From an uncultured Chloroflexota bacterium (GTDB lineage: Bacteria; Chloroflexota; UBA4733): a DNA stretch of 64,000 nt. Location of the stretch: the NCBI GenBank assembly GCA_937967325.1, contig CALBSQ010000056.1, forward strand, positions 1 through 64,000, read 5' to 3'. Both the position numbers and the translations under genes were made by a program. Below the pieces are notes generated by a model. That model worked only from the letters and a program-made list of their open reading frames with translations. It ran no database searches and had not been told where the DNA came from. Shown piece by piece: positions 49,582 to 59,100 of the stretch (the stretch's first letter is position 1; every line of letters begins with the position of its first letter).

Positions 49582-49606
49582 TTTGCAAGCGGTTCGGAGA
49601 TCCCAG

Positions 49607-50203
49607 ATGCACAGGACCGACACATCCACTCCCACCCGGCGCCGCCGGCGCGCCGACGCCTGCCACAACGACGAATGCCTGCTGACCGCGGCCACGGCCG
49701 CTTTCACCGAACATGGACCCGCCGCCTCGCTGGACGACATCGCGCGGCGCGCCGGCGTGGGCATCGGCACGCTCTACCGGCACTTCCCGACGCGTCAGGC
49801 CCTGGTGGAAGCCGTGTACCGCAGCCACATCGACGCGCTGAGCGCCGAGGCTGAAGGGTTGCTCGGCGCGCCGGTTCCCGGCGACGCGCTGGCCGCCTGG
49901 CTGCGCTCCGTCCTCGCCCACAACGTGACGCAACGCTGCCTGAAGGAAGCGCTGATGAACGAGGGCGGATCGGAGGTCCACGCCTCCTGTAAGCCGAGAA
50001 TGGTCGCGGCGGGGGCCGCGTTGCTGGCCCGCGCGCAGCAAGCCGGGGCGGTGCGCCCCGGCCTCGACATTTCGGACCTCTTGCGGCTCGTCTATGCCAT
50101 CGCCCTTGCGACCGAGAAGGCGCCGGACGGCGCCGGCCAGGCGGAGCGGCTCCTTGCCCTCATGCTGGACGGCCTGCGGCATTCAGAGCGGATGGCGGGC
50201 TAG
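49607..50203 (+). CDS. TetR-family transcriptional regulator
   Basis: The 198-residue protein has the TetR HTH (residues 15-65): LLTAATAAFTEHGPAASLDD and IARRAGVGIGTLYRHFPTRQ with ALVEAVY following. The rest is helical and should bind a ligand. ATG 49607 has GGAGA six bases upstream. It is divergent from the DHA2 exporter with clear operator palindromes between. Its stop overlaps the stop of the convergent truncated MFS gene by four bases (CTAG). Confidence 0.88.
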   Translation: MHRTDTSTPTRRRRRADACHNDECLLTAATAAFTEHGPAASLDDIARRAGVGIGTLYRHFPTRQALVEAVYRSHIDALSAEAEGLLGAPVPGDALAAWLRSVLAHNVTQRCLKEALMNEGGSEVHASCKPRMVAAGAALLARAQQAGAVRPGLDISDLLRLVYAIALATEKAPDGAGQAERLLALMLDGLRHSERMAG

Positions 50204-51365
50204 TTGCTTCCCTGCCTTCCGTCCCGCGTCGGGCGAGGTAACCGCGTGCTCATGACAGACGCGGCCACGACGAGGAGCACGGAGAACGCGGCCGACCACT
50301 GGAGCGCCGAGACGTAGGCGAGGACACCGGTTCTCGTCCCGAGCACTTGAAAGAAGATGCTCCCGAGCCCCGCGACGCCGGCCGCACTCGCGAATTGCTG
50401 CGAGGTGGTCAGGACGCCAGCCGCTGCGCCCGCCTGCTTGGCGCGAATACCGGCGAGGACCGCGCCGATCAGAGCCGGGACCGAAATGCCGTTGCCGAGA
50501 CCGACAATAACCATTGGCCCGATCAAGTGAGGGGCGCTGGCGGCCCCCGTGGAGAGTTGGAGGACGACGACGAGTGCCAGGAGACCGACGGCGGCGATGG
50601 CCGTCCCCATGGTGATCACGCGCCCGCCATGCCGGACAATGAACTGCTTCGCCGTGATCGAGGCGACCGCGAATGCCACGCCGAGCGGGGCGAAGGCGAG
50701 GCCCGCTTGCAATGGAGTGAGACCCAGACCGTCTTGCATCACCAGGGTGAGCGTGAACAGGAAGCCGAAGAACGAGCCAAAAACCGCTACATTCACCACG
50801 AGCCCCCAGTTGAAGACGGCGTCGCGGAACAGCGCCAGGTCCAGCAGCGGCTGACCACCCCGCCTCACCAATGTCCACTCCCAAAGTGCCGCAGCCCCCA
50901 TCACCGGCGTCGCGGCGATGAAGCTGGCCCACATCCAGAGGGGCCAGCCCTCGGTCCGTCCGAGCGCGAGCGGGACTAGCGCCAGCGCCAAACTTCCCGA
51001 CACCCCCACCATGCCGACGAAATCGACTCTCGTCCGGCTGACCACTCGGGCCGCCGGCAACAGTCGCTGAGCAAAGGTCGCGGCAGTGATCGCGATCGGC
51101 ACATTCACCAAGAAGATCACTCGCCAGCCCAGGCCGAACAGGTTCGCGTCCAACAGCAGGCCACCGAGCACTTGGCCCGCCACCGCGCCAACGCCCATCG
51201 TGACCCCGAACCAGGCCAGCGCACGCGGGCGCTCTGACGCCGGGAAGACAGCGGCGATCAAGGCGAGGACCTGGGGAACCATCGCGGCAGCGGTCAATCC
51301 CTTCAGCAGCCGAGCGCCGACCAATTGGGCCGGTGACTGGGCGAGGCCGGCGTCATCCGCCAGCG
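50200..51365 (-). pseudogene. MFS transporter (DHA2 type), 5'-truncated
   Basis: The protein sequence from AGLAQSPAQLVGARLLKGLT onward is a drug exporter, with PQVLALIAAVFPASERPRAL, VGAVAGQVLGGLL (motif C) and the usual later helices. The first two helices and motif A are missing. The frame stays open to 51465, but those upstream 35 residues are non-family and antisense to another gene remnant (51370-51486). So the gene has lost its start by rearrangement. The remainder is well conserved, which suggests that the loss is recent. Confidence 0.7.
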
Positions 51366-51369
51366 AGAG

Positions 51370-51486
51370 GACGGCAACCGACGCTGGACGTCGCTGCGCC
51401 TCGACGACCTCAATGCCCGCTTCCCCGGCCTCCTCAACACTATCGTCAGCGCCTACGACCGCCAAGCAAACCCGGTCTCGGCCTGA
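51370..51486 (+). pseudogene. 3' remnant of an unidentified gene
   Basis: On the plus strand a frame reads GNRRWTSLRLDDLNARFPGL and then LNTIVSAYDRQANPVSA and a stop. It has the look of a real C-terminus and no start. It lies back to back with the broken MFS gene. I do not recognise the family. Confidence 0.3.
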
Positions 51487-51566
51487 CAGGAGAGCGGGAA
51501 GCGCGGGCGCCCGGCGGCAACCACGGCGCCACGGCCGAGGACCGACAGGGTACCTGCCGGCCCGAT

Positions 51567-52040
51567 CTGGAGGACCACAGCGCGCCGCGCCTGACCTACG
51601 ACGAGGGGACGCTGGAGATCATGACGCCGCTTCTGGAGCACGAGGGCTACAGCCGGTTCATTGATATCTTGCTGCTGGCCGTCGAGGAAGCGACGGCCAC
51701 GCCGATCTACAATGCCGGCTCCACCACGTTGGCCCGCTCGGACCTGCGGAAGGGGTTCGCGTCCGACTCCTGCTATTACATACAGCGCGGCACAGCGATG
51801 CGCGGCGAGACGCGGGTGGACGCCCAGCGCGATCCGCCGCCCGACCTCGTGGTCGAGATTGACATGACGCATTCCACCCTGGCGAAGCTCACCCTCTATG
51901 CCCAGTTTGGCGTCGCCGAGATCTGGCGCTACGACGACGGCCGCTTGGAAATCCTGACGCTGGAAGGCGATGGCTATCATCCAGCGTCTCAGAGCCGCGT
52001 CGTGCCATCGGGCTCGCCTCTGCTTGCGGGCAGCTTATCG
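51567..52040 (+). pseudogene. Uma2-family endonuclease remnant
   Basis: LEDHSAPRLTYDEGTLEIMT, then PPPDLVVEIDMTHSTLAKL and YAQFGVAEIWRYDDGRLEIL are clear Uma2 sequence. The normal N-terminal about 25 residues are absent, and the frame loses similarity after SPLLAG. No start or ribosome site is at the right place. It was probably cut on both ends during the rearrangements in this region. Confidence 0.65.
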
Positions 52041-52165
52041 GCGGACTGCTCATTCGGGCGAACATCGCCGGGTCGGACTGGCGGCTTTGGGCATCCCGGG
52101 TTAGCCGACGAACTGCTGCTCGTGAAGTCAGTACAGCCAGGGAACCAGGCGCCGTGCGTGTGCAT

Positions 52166-52354
52166 TCAGCGGAAGTCGGCGGCGTGGTCGGTCGCCCATT
52201 CGCGGAACGTGCGCGCGGGCGCGGTGGTGACGGCTTCCTCCGTGGAGGTGAGCGGCTCGGGTTCCTTCACCATTCTGGCCCAGGCGTTGAGGGCGCCTTC
52301 GCGACGGGCCGAATCCTCAACGCCAAGTGGGCGTGCAGCCAATCGCTCATGCAC
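52166..52354 (-). pseudogene. NmrA-like oxidoreductase, C-terminal remnant
   Basis: The short frame ends with the sequence GALNAWARMVKEPEPLTSTE and PARTFREWATDHAADFR, which is the usual C-terminus of NmrA/NAD(P)-binding family proteins. There is no Rossmann part. It lies in the gap between two Uma2 genes. The rest of 52041-52481 shows nothing I can name. Confidence 0.45.
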
Positions 52355-52481
52355 CGCACTACGCGCCGTCCCGGCGCGTCCGTGATCTTCCGATCACCCT
52401 GGACGTGATGTTGTCGGTGCAATACCGTGCCTGCAGTACGGTCCGTGCAGGTGCGGTCTTGGGTGGCGTGAATAGCGCGGG

Positions 52482-53336
52482 TTAGCGGGGCAGCGTGTCG
52501 CCTCCGGGGTCGCCACGGCCCTTGAGCAGGTCGCGCAGCCGCGCCAGCTCGGCTTCCGCCGCCCGCCGTGCTGCCGCCTCGCGCTCGGCGCGCTCCGCCT
52601 CCTGTCGCGCTTTCTCAACTGCTTGATCAGCCTGTACCCGTGCCTCTTCCGCCCGCGCCGTCTCGCGCTCCGCCCGCCGCTGCGCCTGCTCGGCGCGCTC
52701 CCGCGCCGCCGCCGTCTGCTCTGCCTCTTCCTCCGGAGAGGGTAGCAGGCGGCCCTCCGGGTCCACCACCCGCAACCAGGGCTGCTCCACCGGCAGCAGT
52801 CCCAACCCGCCCAGCGCCGCGCTCCACAGGATGCCGTTCCCGTCGGTGGTCCAGTCCACCCACCGCCCATTCTCATCCCGACGATAGCCAAACAGCCGGG
52901 GGCCACCATCCGCCCGATAGGGCCAGTACACCACGTATTCCGCTACTCCCATCGCCGCATAGTAGGCCGGCTTCTGCTCCGGGTCGGTGTCGCGGTCGGC
53001 GCTGTCCGTGGTGACTACTTCCAGCACCAGCGTCGGCGGCTGGCCCTCGCGGCGAATATCCCAGGAACTGCGCAGTTCCTCGCCCGCCTCCGCCACGAAC
53101 ACATCCGGTCCAAGGGTCAGCGTGCCGCCGTCGTGCCTGGCCATAATCACGCCCAGCTCGCCGCCGACGTGCCAGCCCAACTGGTGGCGGCGGTGATGCA
53201 GCCAGAGGATGCCCACCAGCAGCCGGGTCACGACGTACTGAAACTCCGGCATGGTCATCCAGGGCGCCTCACCCGTATCGTCCTCCGCCGCCTGGACCAG
53301 CGCCGCCAGGTCTAGCGTCTCGATGCTGATCGCCAT
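52482..53336 (-). CDS. Uma2-family (DUF820) endonuclease with C-terminal coiled coil
   Basis: The 284-residue protein is a paralogue of the one at 27780-28556: EAPWMTMPEFQYVVTRLLVG, TLTLGPDVFVAEAGEELR, TLVLEVVTTDSADRDT and KPAYYAAMGVAEYVVYWPY line up almost residue by residue. The last about 90 residues are a Glu/Ala/Arg coiled coil. ATG 53336 has GAGGAGAGG upstream; upstream extension is not conserved. The coiled coil suggests assembly with itself or a partner. Role unknown. Confidence 0.82.
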   Translation of the reverse strand: MAISIETLDLAALVQAAEDDTGEAPWMTMPEFQYVVTRLLVGILWLHHRRHQLGWHVGGELGVIMARHDGGTLTLGPDVFVAEAGEELRSSWDIRREGQPPTLVLEVVTTDSADRDTDPEQKPAYYAAMGVAEYVVYWPYRADGGPRLFGYRRDENGRWVDWTTDGNGILWSAALGGLGLLPVEQPWLRVVDPEGRLLPSPEEEAEQTAAARERAEQAQRRAERETARAEEARVQADQAVEKARQEAERAEREAAARRAAEAELARLRDLLKGRGDPGGDTLPR

Positions 53337-53436
53337 CGCTACGCCTCTCCTCTGCTTCATTCGCGTATACCTAGCGCGAAACTGCTCCCCGACTTTGGCT
53401 CGGAGGCTCCGCCGCCAGCAAAGCAACTGAACCGCC

Positions 53437-54177
53437 TCACATTGTCGCGAACTCGCGACCGCTCAGGATCGTGACTTTCATCACCGCGCCGAAGCGTGAG
53501 TCATCCTCGATGAGTTCTACCACGCCGGCCGCGATGTCCTCGGGCCTGAGGATCCCACCCGTCTTGCGCAGCTCCTTGAGGCTTTCCTCGCCAAGGCCGA
53601 GCGCCATCGGCGTATCGACAAGCTCAGAGCAGACCACGTTCACACGAATGTTCGATTGTTCAGCCAGGTGCGCGAGCGACCGTGAGAAGTTGACCAAACC
53701 AGCATTCGCGGCGGCGTAGACGGGAGAGCTCGGCATCGGCCCCAGGCCGATCAGCGAGGCGGTGTTGACGATCACGCCGCCGTTACCTCCCCGCTCCATC
53801 TTCCGAACGGCGAGGCGAGTCGCGTCGATAACCGCGGCGAGGTCGATGTCGATGATCCGCTTCCAGTCGCCCGGCGCATCGGCGAAAAGGTCCTCACCGC
53901 CGATGCCGGCGTTGTTGAACGCGATGTCCAACCGCCCAAACTGCTCGACCGCCCATTCGAAGACCGAGTCCAGATCTTCGGTCTTGTTGACGTCGCAGTG
54001 GCGGAACGCGGCGAAGCCGCCCTTCCCGCGCGCGCTATCGACCGTGCGATGGCCGCGGGCGTCATCCTCATCCGCGACGACGACGTTTGCCCCGCGTTCG
54101 ACCAGCGCGAGGACCGTTGCTCGCCCGATTCCCGAACCGCCACCGCTGACGACGGCGACCGTGCCTTCGATCTGCAC
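53437..54177 (-). CDS. Short-chain dehydrogenase/reductase lacking the catalytic Lys
   Basis: The 246-residue SDR has VAVVSGGGSGIGRATVLALV (cofactor), IAFNNAGIGGED, Ser141 in VNTASLIG and Tyr154 in SPVYAAANAG. The usual Tyr-x3-Lys reads Tyr154-x3-Asn158, so the catalytic lysine is absent. The codon is AAT at a position where AAG/AAA is expected. The remaining fold (VCSELVDTPM) is intact, so it may be a binding protein, a weak enzyme or an early pseudogene. The role cannot be told from its neighbours. Confidence 0.8.
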   Translation of the reverse strand: MQIEGTVAVVSGGGSGIGRATVLALVERGANVVVADEDDARGHRTVDSARGKGGFAAFRHCDVNKTEDLDSVFEWAVEQFGRLDIAFNNAGIGGEDLFADAPGDWKRIIDIDLAAVIDATRLAVRKMERGGNGGVIVNTASLIGLGPMPSSPVYAAANAGLVNFSRSLAHLAEQSNIRVNVVCSELVDTPMALGLGEESLKELRKTGGILRPEDIAAGVVELIEDDSRFGAVMKVTILSGREFATM

Positions 54178-54353
54178 TGACTACTCCTTTCGCCGGCCAA
54201 GTCTAGGGCGCATCAGATGACAAGTGCAAGCCGGTGGCCGTAGTGATGCCGAGCCGATAACCTCGATGATATCGTGGCGCTGCCGGCCGTCGCCGGTCTG
54301 CGCGTAGCCGCGGGGCGCCGCTACCGGTCCGGCCGTCCTCGTCCGCAAGGTGT

Positions 54354-54950
54354 TCATTCCGGCGCGGCTTTCGTTGCGTTGCCACGTTCGCTCTGTATTG
54401 CCGCCAGGAGCAGGAGCGCCGCGGCGACCGCAGCCACCGGGAGCAGCAGCCAGATCGGATGGCGGGCGAGTGACAGCAGAAAGCCAAGCAGCCCCCCCAG
54501 CAAGGCGGCGAACATCACGATACCGTGCAGGTCCAGCGCGTGTAGGGTCGTCGGCAACGTCTCCCGCCCGGCCGATGGTCCGGCGGCGTGCGCTGGCAGC
54601 GGGTCGGCCGGTAACCAGCGAGCGGCAAGGATCAGCCCCAGCGCGACAACCGGCAGGTTGATCCAAAAGATGGCAGGCCATCCCGCCAGGGCGACGAGGA
54701 AGCCGCCCAATACCGGGCCGAGTGCCGCGCTCACCAAGGAAGCGATGGTGATGGCGCCGAGCGCCTGTGCGGGCGGATTGCCGCTCCGCGTCTGCTCTCG
54801 GAAGATGGCGAGGCCGGACGGATAGGCCGCCGACGTGCCGAAGGCTTGCAATGCGCGGCAGACGAGCAGCCAGGCGAATGAGGCCGCCAGTGCCGCCAGT
54901 GCGCTCGACAGTCCCACGAGGAGCAAACCGGTGAGGAATACTCGTCGCGG
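54354..54950 (-). pseudogene. MFS transporter, internal fragment
   Basis: The frame runs GPRRVFLTGLLLVGLSSALA, AYPSGLAIFREQTRSG and PVLGGFLVALAGWPAIFWIN, which are helices 3 to 6 of a drug exporter; helices 1-2 and everything after about helix 8 are missing. At its start it joins in frame to ANDNPY of a transposase remnant. A fitting MFS C-terminus lies 300 bases upstream as part of a chimera (55256-55621). Confidence 0.7.
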
Positions 54951-54953
54951 GCC

Positions 54954-55177
54954 ATAAGGGTTGTCGTTGGCGGTGTGGGGGGGCGGCTGTGGCTGCGCGT
55001 GACGCCGAGGTCCGCGAGCAGCCGGGCGACACGCTTCGCGGTCATCGCGCCGCAGCGATCGGCGTGGAGGGTGAGTTGCCCGGGCGGAATCTCCTGCTTG
55101 GCGGTGGCCGCGGCGATGAGGCGCTCCGCCAGGGCGGCGTGCTCCCGCTCGGCGAGCACTGCCCGCTTTGCCAGTGA
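54954..55177 (-). pseudogene. IS3-type transposase (integrase core) remnant
   Basis: The frame contains QLTLHADRCGAMTAKRVARL and LADLGVTRSHSRP, then, after a one-base frame change, ANDNPY; these correspond to the rve integrase core around the second catalytic Asp of IS3-family transposases. The upstream part (AEREHAALAERLIAAATAKQ) also fits. Both ends, the terminal repeats and the first and last catalytic residues are missing, so the element is dead. Confidence 0.65.
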
Positions 55178-55255
55178 CCAGGATCTTCAGTTGGGTCTAC
55201 TCTCGAACGCTGGGTGCGTGGCGGCCAGAATATTCTCTGCCCGTCCTGGCTGGAG

Positions 55256-55621
55256 TCAGCGCTTCGGGTGGGTTGAGCGATAGGCCGCCCCTGCCGCCAG
55301 GAACGTCGTGGCGGCGAAACCGGCCGTGACCAGGGCGAAGGCGTGCATGGCCGGACCGGGACCGGGGTGGGGAGCCAGATTGAGGTAGGCCGTGCCAAAC
55401 GTGGCGATGCCGACGACCGCGACGATCTGCAAACTGGTGGTGATGAGCCCGCTGAGGTCGGGGGCGGAGCGGCTGGGCACGCTGGAGGTGTAGATGCCGG
55501 TCGAGGACACCGCGTAGCAGAACTGCCCGTCGGCCCTGGCGTCACGAGCCAAAACGGCGCGCCACAACTGGTCATCGTCGTCCAGCGTATCCATCGGCAG
55601 AGTCATCATCGTTGCCGTCAT
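55256..55621 (-). pseudogene. Chimera: Ada N-terminus fused to MFS C-terminus
   Basis: The 121-residue frame has its own start with AGGAGG five bases upstream. Residues about 10-45 (LWRAVLARDARADGQFCYAV, SSTGIYTSSVPSRS) come from the N-terminal metal-binding domain of the Ada methyl-phosphotriester repair protein, but the CRPSC-type zinc cysteines are replaced by TSSV. From about residue 50 it is the last two helices of a drug exporter (VAVVGIATFGTAYLNLA, HAFALVTAGFAATTFLAAGA). It cannot serve either role. Confidence 0.6.
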
Positions 55622-55808
55622 GCGCACCTCCTACTGATTGCAGCATACGCCGTGCGACGGTCAGAGGCTATCCGATTCGTGCGCTCGAATTCCAAGTTGC
55701 TGCGCCCGACCGACCAGCCGGGCCAGGTGGCACACCGGTAGGGGCCGTGAACGGGTACCATTTCTTTCCAATTCCCAATGTGAGCGTCGTGTCGGATGAA
55801 GCGCAGTG

Positions 55809-58025
55809 ATGGGCGATGCGGTAGCGCGGTTCCTCCCCTGGACGAACAGGAACGAGACCCGGCCTGTCTGGCTGCCCGTTTGGTCGGCCGTGGCGGCGAT
55901 GCGCGCGGTGCGGGCCACGATCGTCGTTCCCGGACTGTTCGCGATCACCTATTTGGGCATTGGCAACCTGCAGATGGCCACCTTCGCCGCGTTCGGAGGA
56001 TTCGCCACCCTGGTCCTGGCCGCCTTCGCGGGCACCCGCCGAGACAAGGCGCTCGCTCACCTCGGCTTGGCCGTAGCGGGAAGCGCCCTGCTGGTCGTGG
56101 GGACAGTGGTCACCTCATCCACCGCCATTGCCGTGATCGTCACCGTCGCCGTGGCCTTCGCCGTGTTGTTTGCCGGGATGACCGGCCCCAACGCCGCCTC
56201 CGGGGTGACCGCGGCACTGCTGACCTACGTGCTGCCCGTGGCGTCCCCCGGCGCCGTCGAGATGATCCCTTCCCGGCTGGCGGGCTGGTGGCTGGCCTCG
56301 CTGGTGGGCGCCGCGGCCGTCCTCCTGTTCGCCCCGCCACCGACGGGGGACCGCCTGCGGACCGCGGCCGCGGCCACCGCTACGGCGCTGGCCGACCAGG
56401 TGAGGGCCGCGCTGCGCGGCGAGGCGGCGCCCGCCCACCGGGAGGCGTCAATCGAGGCCAAGCACAAGCTGCTGGTCGCCTTTAGCTCTACCCCCTACCG
56501 GCCGACCGGCCTGGCCACTGCCGACCAAGCGCTAGCCAACGTGGTGGAACTGCTCGAGTGGTGTACCGCGTTGGTCTGCGACGCGGTAGGCGAGCAAGGC
56601 GATCTGCGCCAGGCCACACCGACGGACCGCGAGCTGGTTTGCGCCGCCGGGGCGATGCTGCGCGATGTCGCGGCGCTGTTGGGCGGCGCCGAGGTCGGAG
56701 TGGACTTCGATCAACTGGCGCGACGCCAGGCCGATAGCGCGGCCTACCTGCGCCGGCTCAACAGTGACACCCCTGGCTACCGCGACACGGTCCGTGTATC
56801 CTTTCATGTCCGCACCATTGCCGCCGCCGCCTACGCGGCGGCGGCCGACGCATTAATCGCGGCCGGACGCGCCGACCCGCGGACCATCGCCACTCAGCGA
56901 CGCCGCTGGTACGGCCAGCCCGAAGACGGGCCGCCGACCAGGGGCCGACTGGCAGGCCTGATCGGCGCCGGCAGCGTGGCCTCCCGCCACGCCAGCCTGC
57001 GCTCGGTGTGGCTACGCAACAGCCTGCGCGGTGCGCTCGCCCTGGCAGCGGCGGTCGCCATTGCTGACCTGGGCCACGTCCAGCACGGCTTTTGGGTCGT
57101 GCTCGCGACGCTGTCGGTGTTGCGCACCAACGCGGCCTCGACCGAATCTGCAGCCCTGTGGGCGCTGCTCGGCACCGTTGCCGGGTTCGCGATCGGCGCC
57201 GCGGTGATCCTGACGTTGGGCACCAGTCCCGCCGTGCTGTGGGTGGTGCTGCCCGTCGCGGTGCTGATCGCGTCCTACGCGCCGGGCACGGTTCCGTTCG
57301 CGGCCGGGCAGGCCGCGTTCACGGTCGTCGTCGCGATCTTGTACAACCTGTTGACGCCGGTCGGAGTGACGGTCGGCATCCAGCGGCTTGAGGATGTGGT
57401 CATCGGTTGCGCGGTCAGCCTGGTAGTGGGGGTCCTAGTCTGGCCGCGGGGAGCCGCGGGCGTGGTCGGGGAGGACCTGTCCGAAGCCTTCCATCAGGGC
57501 GGTACCTATCTGGTCCAGGCCGCCGGCTGGGCCCTTGGCCTGCGTCCTCAGGAACCCGATGCATCCATCCCCGCGGTGACGGCTGGGCTGCGCCTGGATG
57601 ACGCGCTGCGTGGCTTCCTGGCCGAGCAGGGGACCAAGCGAGTGGCCAAGGAGGATCTATGGCGCCTGGTCCACGGGGCCCTGCGGCTGCGACTGATCGC
57701 CCATTCGCTGGCGGGTCTGCCCCGCCCGCTCGAAGATCCCGACCCGGCCCGCATCGCTCTCGGCGCGCAGGCGGAGGAGCTGGCCCGTTGGTATGACCGC
57801 CTCGCCGCCCACGTCGGGCGCCCTGGCCAAGGCGAGCCGCCGCTGTTAGAGGCGCTGGCGCTTCCGAGCCCGGTCGACGGCGCAGCATTGGGCGCATCGG
57901 CGCACCAGTTGTCGTGCATCCTGTGGGTGGACGAACACCTCCAGAGCCTGGGCTTGCACATGGCCGAGCTGGTCGCACCGGCCGGGCAGGTGGCCAAGCA
58001 ATGGCGTACGCCCTGGTGGCGCTGA
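55809..58025 (+). CDS. FUSC-family membrane protein
   Basis: The 738-residue protein has two membrane bundles of about six helices (residues 25-175 and 400-545) with long helical cytoplasmic parts in between and at the C-terminus, the layout of the FUSC (fusaric acid resistance/AaeB, YccS) family. FAAFGGFATLVLAAFAGTRR in the first bundle and QHGFWVVLATLSVLRTNAAS in the second are typical repeats. Such proteins are thought to export aromatic acids or to aid efflux. ATG 55809 follows a GTG three bases upstream; the ribosome site is weak. It is an intact gene inside a degraded region. Confidence 0.84.
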   Translation: MGDAVARFLPWTNRNETRPVWLPVWSAVAAMRAVRATIVVPGLFAITYLGIGNLQMATFAAFGGFATLVLAAFAGTRRDKALAHLGLAVAGSALLVVGTVVTSSTAIAVIVTVAVAFAVLFAGMTGPNAASGVTAALLTYVLPVASPGAVEMIPSRLAGWWLASLVGAAAVLLFAPPPTGDRLRTAAAATATALADQVRAALRGEAAPAHREASIEAKHKLLVAFSSTPYRPTGLATADQALANVVELLEWCTALVCDAVGEQGDLRQATPTDRELVCAAGAMLRDVAALLGGAEVGVDFDQLARRQADSAAYLRRLNSDTPGYRDTVRVSFHVRTIAAAAYAAAADALIAAGRADPRTIATQRRRWYGQPEDGPPTRGRLAGLIGAGSVASRHASLRSVWLRNSLRGALALAAAVAIADLGHVQHGFWVVLATLSVLRTNAASTESAALWALLGTVAGFAIGAAVILTLGTSPAVLWVVLPVAVLIASYAPGTVPFAAGQAAFTVVVAILYNLLTPVGVTVGIQRLEDVVIGCAVSLVVGVLVWPRGAAGVVGEDLSEAFHQGGTYLVQAAGWALGLRPQEPDASIPAVTAGLRLDDALRGFLAEQGTKRVAKEDLWRLVHGALRLRLIAHSLAGLPRPLEDPDPARIALGAQAEELARWYDRLAAHVGRPGQGEPPLLEALALPSPVDGAALGASAHQLSCILWVDEHLQSLGLHMAELVAPAGQVAKQWRTPWWR

Positions 58026-58044
58026 CCATCGACCTGCCCTGATC

Positions 58045-58702
58045 GTGCCATTCCCCACGCATGAGTTTGATGGACTGGGCGACGATCCGTTTGTGGCGGC
58101 AGTACCATTTGCCGGTGCGTTCGGTGGTGATACTGCTGCGGGAAACGCGGCAGGCTCCGGCGTCACCGTTCCTGATCGTCTGGGGCGGTGATGAGCTATT
58201 GCGCTATCGTTACGGCGTCGTCCGCTTGTGGGAGCAACCGCAGGAGCGGGTGCTGGGGCAGACCGATCCAGCGCTGTGGCCGCTGGCGACGCTGATGGCG
58301 GGGGCGACCGTGGCTACAACCGTCGTGGTAGCCGAGCGCCTGGCGCGGTCGGAATTGGGGCGGGCGGAGCGCAGCGACCTGACGGGATTGTTGGCGGCAC
58401 TGGCCGGCTTGCGGCTGCCGCGCGAGAGTGTGATGCAAGCGCTGAGGAGGGACCCGATGATCCGCGAGATCCTGGACGAGTCGAGCGTCGCCGAACTCTG
58501 GCGGGAGGAAGGCCGCGAGGAAGGCCGCGAGGAAGGCCGGCGAGAGACGGCGCGGCTAGTGCTGGAGAGCCGCTTTGGCCCCTTGGATGCGGCGGTGCTG
58601 CCGCGGCTGCAGGAGGCAAACGCGACGACCTTACAGGCGCTCGTGAGCCACCTGACGACCGATAGCTGGGAGCAGGTGCGCGAGCGCCTGGGCCTGACCT
58701 AG
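58045..58702 (+). pseudogene. Rpn/YhgA-like nuclease gene with internal deletion
   Basis: A GTG at 58045 starts the usual N-terminus in one frame (PFPTHEFDGLGDDPFVAA). From 58061 another frame codes the later half (YHLPVRSVVILLRE, RYGVVRLWEQPQE, LRRDPMIREILDE, and an EEGREEGREEGRR repeat tail). The nuclease core of about 60 residues between them, holding the catalytic Asp and Glu, is missing and the frame is shifted. A product of up to 213 residues from ATG 58061 would lack activity. Confidence 0.65.
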
Positions 58703-58772
58703 CAGGCTCCTGCCGGCGTCGTCGCTTGTTTTATGCGCTCGCGTTGTGACACAACAAGTCTCGGTCGCGCGC

Positions 58773-59018
58773 TCAGCCCCTGCTGTAGCGGACAACCTCG
58801 ACCTCGGAGGTCGTGATCAGCCCCTCCTGCACCGCCTCATCCAGCCAGGGGAGGAAGGCGTCGATTTTCTCGAGGGCGTCGATTATCCCGACCACCACCG
58901 GCAGATCGCTGGAACGCGGGAATAGGCGCGGCTCGTGGATGGCGCTTTGCGCCCCGTAGCCCATGATGCCGCGGGCGACGGTGGCGCTGAGCAGTCCTTC
59001 CCGCCGGGCTTGCTTCAC
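58773..59018 (-). pseudogene. DUF190 (PII-like) protein, 5' end degraded
   Basis: The 81-residue frame is DUF190: LLSATVARGIMGYGAQSAIH, DLPVVVGIIDALEKIDAFLP and EGLITTSEVEVVRYSRG. Similarity continues in frame upstream of the GTG (GHQPLYAALVKQARREG) to about 59060, but the first strand normally reading KLLRIYIGE is altered and there is no ribosome site, so the gene may be a pseudogene. DUF190 proteins are thought to act like PII signal proteins. Confidence 0.55.
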
Positions 59019-59100
59019 GAGGGCAGCATAGAGCGGTTGATGGCCAAGGATGTCGCCCCTCCTGGCCGGCGGCGCGAAGGAGGTGAGCGCGGGGATTAGC

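Noticed and set aside
54954..55177. Complete insertion sequence
   Set aside because: Only part of the integrase core is present and no terminal inverted repeats or target duplications were seen.
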